Positions 7,385 to 12,014 of a stretch of 14,191 bases of DNA are shown here, one piece after another. The notes under the pieces are model-generated. The model saw only the letters and a list, made by a program, of their open reading frames with translations, did no database searches and had not been told where the DNA came from. Every line of letters begins with the position of its first letter. Positions within the stretch are counted from its first letter, which is position 1. The stretch is from Phycisphaerales bacterium. Lineage in GTDB: Bacteria; Planctomycetota; Phycisphaerae; Sedimentisphaerales; Anaerohalosphaeraceae. The translations under genes were made by a program, and so were the position numbers. The DNA is taken from contig DRGS01000177.1 of assembly GCA_011053245.1 (NCBI GenBank), positions 1-14,191 on the forward strand. The letters are read 5' to 3'.

Positions 7385-8215
7385 ATGTTAGCAATCAAAA
7401 ATAACTTAATGGCGGAACGTGCTGCTCGACATATGGGCCTGAACTATGAGGCTTTGTCGACATCTATTGAGAGGCTGTCATCTGGTTTGCGTATTAACAG
7501 TGCCAAGGATGATGCGGCTGGTTTGGCTGTTCGCGAGTTAATGCGTGCCGATATTGCTGTTATTAAGCAGGGTGCCCGTAACGCTCAGGATGGTATCAGT
7601 ATGCTGCAGACTATGGAAGGTGCGATGGCGACGATCGATGACGCCCTTGTTCGTATGAAGGAACTGTCGGAACAGGCGGCTACGGGATCGTATTCCGATC
7701 AGCAGCGTAACATTATGAACAACGAATTTGTTCAGATGGCAGAGGAAATTACGCGTGTCGCGAACAAGACCGAGTTTAACACTATTACTATGCTTAATAG
7801 TGCGACCGGTACCAACAACATTCACTTCGGTATCGATTCTGCGGGGGAAGCTTCGAGTTTGACGGTAAAATCTGTGGATGTGACCGCCAGTACGCTCGGC
7901 GTTGACAGCGCTCAGGCAAACCTTACTAATACGACCAATGCTCAGGCGGCTCTGGTACTGGTAAATACTGCTATCAAGACCAAGGATAGTGCCCGTGCGA
8001 GCTTTGGTTATATGATGAACCGTATCTCAAGTACTGCAGCGGTGCTTAATATCAGTGCTGAGAACCTTAAGACAGCGGAATCTCGAATTTCCGATGTTGA
8101 TGTTGCCGAGGAGATGGCTACAATGACTCGAAACCAGGTTCTGGCACAGGCGAGTGTTGCTATGTTGGGCCAGGCTAATACTATGCCGCAGATGGCACTT
8201 ACGCTTCTGAGGTAG
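7385..8215 (+). CDS. fliC: Flagellin, copy 1
   Basis: Filament subunit of 276 residues, exported through the flagellar type III apparatus and polymerised outside the cell. Residues 1-140 form the conserved N-terminal D0/D1 half, with LSSGLRINSAKDDAAGLAVRE at 31-51, RNAQDGISMLQTMEGAM at 65-81 and the KTEFNTI segment near 135. Residues about 190-276 form the C-terminal half, with ASFGYMMNR, AESRISDVDVAEEMA and QVLAQASVAMLGQAN, ending in LLR. The middle is only about 50 residues, so there are no D2/D3 outer domains: a minimal smooth-filament flagellin. AAGGAG lies eight bases before the ATG. It sits about 105 bases behind the truncated relic and probably shares its promoter. A strong terminator follows directly and, unlike the other two copies, there is no fliS behind it. 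It is closest to copy 3 (about 80% identity by eye). The symbol is generic, since paralogs cannot be assigned to fliC or fla names here. Confidence 0.95.
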   Translation: MLAIKNNLMAERAARHMGLNYEALSTSIERLSSGLRINSAKDDAAGLAVRELMRADIAVIKQGARNAQDGISMLQTMEGAMATIDDALVRMKELSEQAATGSYSDQQRNIMNNEFVQMAEEITRVANKTEFNTITMLNSATGTNNIHFGIDSAGEASSLTVKSVDVTASTLGVDSAQANLTNTTNAQAALVLVNTAIKTKDSARASFGYMMNRISSTAAVLNISAENLKTAESRISDVDVAEEMATMTRNQVLAQASVAMLGQANTMPQMALTLLR

Positions 8216-8255
8216 ACCCCTTATAAAGTAAACTCCTAACACAAGAAATTGCAGG

Positions 8256-8288
8256 AAGCTGCTCCTTAACCGGGGCAGCTTTTTTTTT
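8256..8288 (+). terminator. Rho-independent terminator after flagellin 1
   Basis: A 10-bp stem (8256-8265 pairing with 8272-8281, one T.G pair) with a 6-base loop is followed by an unbroken run of T to 8288. It begins 41 bases after the flagellin 1 stop and closes the relic/flagellin 1 transcription unit. Confidence 0.9.
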
Positions 8289-8470
8289 GCATTATTTTCC
8301 TCTCCCATCCCCTTTCAAGATCGGCTATTTCGCCCGATAAAATCTGTGTCCGTGAGATTATTTTCAAGTTTTTTTCGGACCAAAACAGCACTAAATCCAC
8401 GTTTTTATCACAATAACGCCCTTTCTTTGCTATGTCTGTTCGATCGTTAGATATTGTTGTGACAAGTGTC
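8289..8470. other. Non-coding stretch upstream of the flagellin 2 promoters
   Basis: No gene is visible. It holds one isolated CCCGATAA box (8333-8340) with no adequate -35 at the correct distance. The 13 bases GCCCGATAAAATC at 8332-8344 recur as an exact inverted copy at 8617-8629, so the two bracket both flagellin 2 promoters. Confidence 0.4.
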
Positions 8471-8497
8471 TAAAGTTGGAGTGTTTAGTTCCGATAA
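8471..8497 (+). promoter_or_regulatory. FliA (sigma-28) promoter P1 of flagellin 2
   Basis: TAAAGTTG (8471-8478), an 11-base spacer and TCCGATAA (8490-8497) match the sigma-28 consensus at 14 of 16 positions with exact spacing. The start would be near 8505, leaving a leader of about 195 bases. The blocks AGTGTTTAG and TTCCGATAATA also occur upstream of the relic (6870-6897), separated there by six extra bases, so the two promoters share ancestry. A 6-bp inverted repeat, TTCCGA (8489-8494) and TCGGAA (8504-8509), overlaps the -10. Confidence 0.75.
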
Positions 8498-8562
8498 TAT
8501 ACTTCGGAAACGACAGCAATGATGGATATTATCAGCCCTTTTGATAAATTGCGAAAAAAGGC

Positions 8563-8589
8563 TTAAGTAAGGAATTTTTTGTCCGATAA
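8563..8589 (+). promoter_or_regulatory. FliA (sigma-28) promoter P2 of flagellin 2
   Basis: TTAAGTAA (8563-8570), an 11-base spacer and TCCGATAA (8582-8589) form a second sigma-28-type site with correct geometry, 92 bases downstream of the first. The -35 is weaker. It would give a leader of about 105 bases, similar to that of flagellin 3. Confidence 0.55.
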
Positions 8590-8701
8590 TGTTTTGTGTA
8601 GTCAGGTGATTTTGATGATTTTATCGGGCTTAGTAGAACGAATTAATCGAATAAACAGAAATAAATTTTTTGTGGTACTCTTTGGTAAGGAGATTTAGAA
8701 A

Positions 8702-9532
8702 ATGTTAGCTATTAAAAACAACATTATGGCAGGCAACGCGGCACGGCATCTGGGTGCGGCATACGATGCCCTGGCAACATCAGTTGAAAGGCTGTCATCT
8801 GGTTTGCGTATTAACAGCGCAAAAGACGATGCAGCCGGTTTGGCGGTTCGGGAGTTGATGAGAGCCGATATCGCTGTTATCAAGCAAGGATCGAGAAATG
8901 CTCAGGATGCGATCAGTATGCTTCAGACATTTGAAGGTGCTCTTGCAGCGGTCGATGACGCTTTGATCCGAATGAAGGAACTGGCTGAACAAGCGTCAAC
9001 GGGTTCTTATTCCACTCAACAGCGTAGTATTATGAATGCCGAGTTCCTTGAGATGATGAGCGAAATAACTCGTATTGGTAATACTACGGAGTTTAACAGT
9101 GTTAAGATGTTAGATAGCGCTACCGGAACCAATACCATTCACTTTGGCGAGGCTTCTTCACTTACGCTGAGCTCTGTCGATGTACGGGCTGCCGTATTGT
9201 TCAATAGTGCCGGTCTGCTGGCCAACGGTATCGGAGGTGTGGATGGTACCCAGGCACAGGCGGCACTTGCGGTTGTTACGTCAGCTATCAATATAAAGGA
9301 TAGTGCCCGAGCGAGCTTCGGTTATAAGATGAACCGTATCGAGTACACTGCATCAGTTCTTGATATTCAGGCTGAGAACCTGATGGCAGCGGAATCTCGT
9401 ATATCGGATGTGGATGTTGCGATGGAAATGGCAACGATGACTCGTAACCAGGTTCTGGCACAGGCGGGTGTTTCTATGTTGGGTCAGGCGAACAGTATGC
9501 CTCAGATGGCATTGAGTCTCCTTAGAGGATAA
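8702..9532 (+). CDS. fliC: Flagellin, copy 2
   Basis: A 276-residue flagellin of the same minimal D0/D1 design, with the conserved blocks LSSGLRINSAKDDAAGLAVRE near 31-51, RNAQDAISMLQ near 65-75, and C-terminal AESRISDVDVAMEMA and QVLAQAGVSMLGQAN. It is the most divergent full-length copy: residues 150-195 lack the HFGIDS insertion of copies 1 and 3 (HFGEASS instead) and carry a distinct FNSAGLLANGIGGVDG segment, and it ends LLRG. This part is expected to be surface-exposed in the filament, so it could change filament properties. AAGGAG lies nine bases before the ATG. It has its own two sigma-28 promoters and is followed, after a hairpin, by a fliS gene in the same unit. Confidence 0.95.
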   Translation: MLAIKNNIMAGNAARHLGAAYDALATSVERLSSGLRINSAKDDAAGLAVRELMRADIAVIKQGSRNAQDAISMLQTFEGALAAVDDALIRMKELAEQASTGSYSTQQRSIMNAEFLEMMSEITRIGNTTEFNSVKMLDSATGTNTIHFGEASSLTLSSVDVRAAVLFNSAGLLANGIGGVDGTQAQAALAVVTSAINIKDSARASFGYKMNRIEYTASVLDIQAENLMAAESRISDVDVAMEMATMTRNQVLAQAGVSMLGQANSMPQMALSLLRG

Positions 9533-9567
9533 TAATCAGGCTTTAATAAGCTTCTTACCATAGCAAA

Positions 9568-9599
9568 GAGGTGGCTGTTCGGTATCGGGCAGCCACCTC
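9568..9599 (+). promoter_or_regulatory. Intercistronic hairpin between flagellin 2 and fliS
   Basis: A perfect 10-bp stem (9568-9577 with 9590-9599, 12-base loop) lies 35 bases after the flagellin stop and 72 bases before the fliS ATG. It has no following T run, so it is more likely a partial terminator or a 3'-end stabiliser allowing far more flagellin than chaperone than a full stop. No separate promoter for fliS is evident in 9600-9671. Confidence 0.6.
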
Positions 9600-9671
9600 C
9601 GGCAAGAAGAAAGAGACTGATGTAACTTTTTTGTTTCAGGAACAGTCATAAGCAAATATTGGAGTTTTATT

Positions 9672-10031
9672 ATGAATAGCATAGATTTTTATCAGGAAAC
9701 AGCGGTAACAACTCAGGACAAGGGTCGTCTCGTCGTTATCTTATATGAAGGGGCCATAAAATTCTTGAAACTTGCCGTAATAGCCATTGAAAATAATGAC
9801 TTTGAAGGTAAAGGCGCCAATATATCAAAGGCCCGTGACATTATCTTTGAACTGAACACAGTTCTTGATATAGAAGCCGGCGGGGAGATCGCGCAGAATC
9901 TTCGTAAGCTGTACAATTTTATGGGACGACATCTGACTCAGGCGAGCATAAAGTGTGATTCGCAGATGGTCCATGAAGTGATCACGATCCTCGAAGAACT
10001 GAACGAGGGTTGGAAGGCCGTCGCAAAATAG
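9672..10031 (+). CDS. fliS: Flagellin export chaperone FliS, copy 1
   Basis: A 119-residue all-helical cytoplasmic chaperone that binds the C-terminal D0 segment of newly made flagellin and keeps it from polymerising before export. Family hallmarks are the N-terminal YQETAVTTQDKGRLVVILYEGAIKFL region (residues 7-32), KGANISKARDII (48-59), LNTVLDIEAGGEIAQNLRKLYNFM (61-84) and the ending LNEGW. Length is normal for the family. GGAG lies seven bases upstream of the ATG. It shares a transcript with flagellin 2 and a terminator follows immediately. It is about 60% identical by eye to the second FliS downstream; most of the differences are in the helix around residues 35-56 and in the C-terminal 25 residues, which could reflect adaptation to different flagellin copies. 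Confidence 0.93.
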   Translation: MNSIDFYQETAVTTQDKGRLVVILYEGAIKFLKLAVIAIENNDFEGKGANISKARDIIFELNTVLDIEAGGEIAQNLRKLYNFMGRHLTQASIKCDSQMVHEVITILEELNEGWKAVAK

Positions 10032-10053
10032 TTTTTTCACAATAGCTGATAAT

Positions 10054-10087
10054 AAATCCTTGTCGAAAACTGGCAAGGGTTTTTTTA
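10054..10087 (+). terminator. Rho-independent terminator after fliS 1
   Basis: A stem of about ten pairs (10054-10064 with 10072-10082, two T.G pairs, 7-base loop GAAAACT) merges into a run of T to 10087. It lies just over 20 bases past the fliS stop and ends the flagellin 2-fliS unit. Confidence 0.85.
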
Positions 10088-10285
10088 TCGGCAAGCCCCA
10101 TAATAACCGTTTTATTCACCGGTAACCGCCATTTGCTAAGATTGTCAAACATTTTCACAGTGAAGTCATAAAACTTTTTTATTTTGAAGTTTTTTTTCAC
10201 AGCATTCTTCATAGTTACCAATATCCCCACTTGCAAAACTATCGGTCCTTAAGCTGGTAGCGAGATTGCCCCTTCAATTCCACTC
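10088..10285. other. Non-coding stretch upstream of flagellin 3
   Basis: No gene is visible. It is rich in T runs and contains a 7-bp AT hairpin (10170-10176 with 10187-10193) followed by T, which could act as a weak second terminator, and the left arm of a long-range inverted repeat (10265-10280). Confidence 0.4.
10255..10270 (+). promoter_or_regulatory. Weak sigma-54-like -24/-12 element
   Basis: TGG (10255-10257) and TTGC (10266-10269) have the spacing of a sigma-54 promoter, with GG and GC ten bases apart, but only the GG and TTGC cores match; the CACG part of the -24 element does not. It lies about 35 bases upstream of the better sigma-28 site. No enhancer site is recognised. Treat as tentative. 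Confidence 0.2.
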
Positions 10286-10312
10286 TAAAGTATCTTCGCC
10301 TTGTGTCGATAA
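10286..10312 (+). promoter_or_regulatory. FliA (sigma-28) promoter of flagellin 3
   Basis: TAAAGTAT (10286-10293), an 11-base spacer and GTCGATAA (10305-10312) match the sigma-28 consensus at 14 of 16 positions with exact spacing. The start would be near 10320, giving a leader of about 113 bases that opens with a strong hairpin. Confidence 0.7.
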
Positions 10313-10318
10313 TTGTGC

Positions 10319-10360
10319 ATGGTGGCGATTGTTTCATATGTTGAAACGGTCGTATGCCAT
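10319..10360 (+). promoter_or_regulatory. Stem-loop at the 5' end of the flagellin 3 leader
   Basis: An 11-bp stem (10326-10336 with 10342-10352, two G.T pairs, loop TATGT) can be extended by ATGG/CCAT (10319-10322 with 10357-10360) across a small internal loop. It would lie right at the predicted 5' end of the mRNA, a typical place for a stabilising hairpin on abundant transcripts. It does not cover the ribosome binding site. Confidence 0.5.
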
Positions 10361-10432
10361 AACGTTATTGTGAATTGAAGGTCCTGACAGGGGCAATTTC
10401 TTGTTTTTTGTGTTTTTAAGGAGTTTTAAATT

Positions 10433-11263
10433 ATGTTAGCAATCAAGAACAATCTAATGGCGGATACCGCCGCACGGCATTTGGGACGAAGCTATGAAGC
10501 TCTCTCTGCATCAGTTGAGAGACTGTCTTCCGGTTTACGTATCAACAGTGCCAAGGATGATGCTGCTGGTCTGGCTGTTCGTGAGTTGATGCGTGCCGAT
10601 ATTGCTGTTATTCAGCAGGGTGCCCGTAATGCTCAGGACGGAATCAGCATGCTGCAGACAATGGAAGGTGCGATGGCTACGATCGACGATGCCCTCATTC
10701 GCATGAAAGAGTTGGCGGAACAGGCAGCCACCGGTTCATATTCCAGTCAGCAGCGCAACATCATGAACAATGAGTTCAAACAGATGGCTGCGGAAATCAC
10801 CCGTATCGCCGAGAAGACCGAGTTCAACACTATTACAATGCTTGATAGCGCCACCGGTACCCAAACGGTCCACTTTGGTATCGATTCGGATGGTAATGAT
10901 TCAAGCATCACAGTAAACTCGGTTGATGTAACTGCCACTACGCTTGGTATTGACAGCGCTTCAGCGAATGTCGCCAGCACGACCGACGCGGCGACGGCTC
11001 TCGGTTTGGTGAACACGGCTATCAAGGCCAAGGACAGTGCTCGTGCGAGCTTCGGTTACATGATGAACCGTATCGGTAGTACTGCTACAGTGCTTAACAT
11101 CAGTGCCGAAAACCTCAAGGCTGCGGAATCGCGTGTTTCTGATGTCGATGTTGCTCAGGAAATGGCAGCAATGACCAGGAACCAGGTACTGGCACAAGCC
11201 GGTGTCTCGATGCTGGGTCAGGCTAATTCGATGCCACAGATGGCATTGACTTTGCTCAGGTAA
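10433..11263 (+). CDS. fliC: Flagellin, copy 3
   Basis: A 276-residue D0/D1-only flagellin very close to copy 1. Conserved blocks: LSSGLRINSAKDDAAGLAVRE near 31-51, RNAQDGISMLQTMEGAMATIDD near 65-86, KTEFNTITMLDSATG near 135-149, a HFGIDSDGNDSS centre, then ASFGYMMNR, AESRVSDVDVAQEMAAM and QVLAQAGVSMLGQANSMPQM, ending LLR. AAGGAG lies nine bases before the ATG. It has its own sigma-28 promoter and structured leader and is followed by a hairpin and a second fliS. Codons in copies 1 and 3 differ at many silent positions, so the pair is not a recent duplication or a recent gene conversion over its full length. Confidence 0.95.
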   Translation: MLAIKNNLMADTAARHLGRSYEALSASVERLSSGLRINSAKDDAAGLAVRELMRADIAVIQQGARNAQDGISMLQTMEGAMATIDDALIRMKELAEQAATGSYSSQQRNIMNNEFKQMAAEITRIAEKTEFNTITMLDSATGTQTVHFGIDSDGNDSSITVNSVDVTATTLGIDSASANVASTTDAATALGLVNTAIKAKDSARASFGYMMNRIGSTATVLNISAENLKAAESRVSDVDVAQEMAAMTRNQVLAQAGVSMLGQANSMPQMALTLLR

Positions 11264-11288
11264 GTTTAGCTTACTTATTAGTTAAGGA

Positions 11289-11318
11289 GATGGCTGCGGG
11301 TTCAACCCCGTGGCCATC
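11289..11318 (+). promoter_or_regulatory. Intercistronic hairpin between flagellin 3 and fliS
   Basis: GATGGC (11289-11294) pairs with GCCATC (11313-11318), and an inner GGG/CCC stem closes the TTCAA loop. No T run follows. It occupies the same position as the hairpin behind flagellin 2, 26 bases after the stop, although the sequence differs. Confidence 0.5.
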
Positions 11319-11386
11319 ATCCTCTCGTCAAAGTAATCCTGTCGGAACTGACAAACAAGGTAATATCTTGTGTTTGGAGCAGTAAA

Positions 11387-11746
11387 ATGAACGGAATCAA
11401 TGCTTATAAAGAGACCGCCATAGGCACTCAGGACAGTGGTAAACTCATTGTTATGCTCTATGACGGAGCGATAAAGTTTTTAAAGCAAGCCATCGCTGAA
11501 ATGCATTCCAACAATTACGAGGCCAAGGGTAAAAGTATCAGCCGTGCCCAGGACATAATCAACGAACTGAACATGGTTCTTGATATAGAAGCCGGCGGTG
11601 AGGTAGCCCTGAACCTCAGGTCACTTTATAACTTCATGGTAAGGCATCTCTCCGAGGCCAACATAAAGTGCAATCCTGAAAAGTGTCAGGATGTGATAAG
11701 GCTGCTCGAAGATCTCAATCAGGGTTGGCGTACTATTACTTCCTGA
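11387..11746 (+). CDS. fliS: Flagellin export chaperone FliS, copy 2
   Basis: A 119-residue flagellin chaperone, a paralog of the FliS behind flagellin 2. It shows the same hallmarks: YKETAIGTQDSGKLIVMLYDGAIKFL (7-32), KGKSISRAQDIINELNMVLDIEAGGE (48-73), LYNFMVRHL and the LNQGW ending. The strongest conservation between the two is residues 60-90, while residues 35-46 (AIAEMHSNNYEA here) and 94-119 differ most. GGAG is seven bases before the ATG. It is co-oriented with flagellin 3, 123 bases behind it, and probably on the same transcript. No clear terminator follows, so some read-through toward cheA is possible. Confidence 0.93.
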   Translation: MNGINAYKETAIGTQDSGKLIVMLYDGAIKFLKQAIAEMHSNNYEAKGKSISRAQDIINELNMVLDIEAGGEVALNLRSLYNFMVRHLSEANIKCNPEKCQDVIRLLEDLNQGWRTITS

Positions 11747-12014
11747 CACCATTTGGCTTGCGATTATTAAGATCTCTTTACGAATCTGATCATTGAAGTT
11801 AGAGTGTTTGATCTCTTTGTTTCTGCCACCTATTGTTATAGGACGTTATTCAAAGGCGGATCACATCATATCGGCATAAAGTTTTTCTCAAGTTTTCACC
11901 ACTTGCACCTTAACATGGCCCCTAATTCTACCGAAGAAATAAATAACTGTATTCTTAAGGTGTGCCGGTTATTCCTTATACGGATATGACCGGATGGGCT
12001 ATTTATGGTGAAAA
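11747..12014 (+). other. Intergenic region upstream of cheA
   Basis: About 270 bases without a supported gene. It carries a perfect sigma-28 -35 box (TAAAGTTT, 11877-11884) but no matching -10 at the right distance, and a stem-loop directly before cheA. A 61-residue frame at 11804-11989 has no ribosome binding site or family resemblance. I could not identify the cheA promoter. Confidence 0.4.
11965..11993 (+). promoter_or_regulatory. Stem-loop just upstream of cheA
   Basis: CCGGTTATTCC (11965-11975) pairs with GGA-T-ATGACCGG (11982-11993) around a TTATAC loop: eleven pairs with one bulged T and one T.G pair. It ends 21 bases before the cheA ATG and has no T run, so it is more likely a leader or processing element, or a protein-binding palindrome, than a terminator. 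Confidence 0.4.

Larger units (their letters stand above)
10265..10397. repeat. Long-range inverted repeat around the flagellin 3 promoter
   Basis: The 16 bases at 10265-10280 (ATTGCC then CCTTCAATTC) are complementary to GAATTGAAGG (10372-10381) and GGCAAT (10392-10397), the latter two separated by a 10-base bulge. The arms flank the sigma-28 promoter and the leader hairpin of flagellin 3. The left arm lies upstream of the predicted start, so any function would be at DNA level or in read-through RNA. Confidence 0.45.

Noticed and set aside
8333..8340. CCCGATAA as a third flagellin 2 promoter
   Set aside because: The -35 at the correct distance (TTCAAGAT) is poor; only a 10-base spacer gives a partial match.
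10085..10092. Minus-strand GCCGATAA antisense to fliS 1
   Set aside because: It is formed by the terminator T run and adjacent bases and lacks a -35 at the right spacing.
11877..11884. Perfect TAAAGTTT -35 box as a sigma-28 promoter for cheA
   Set aside because: Eleven bases downstream the sequence is TCACCACT-like, with no GCCGATAA-type -10.
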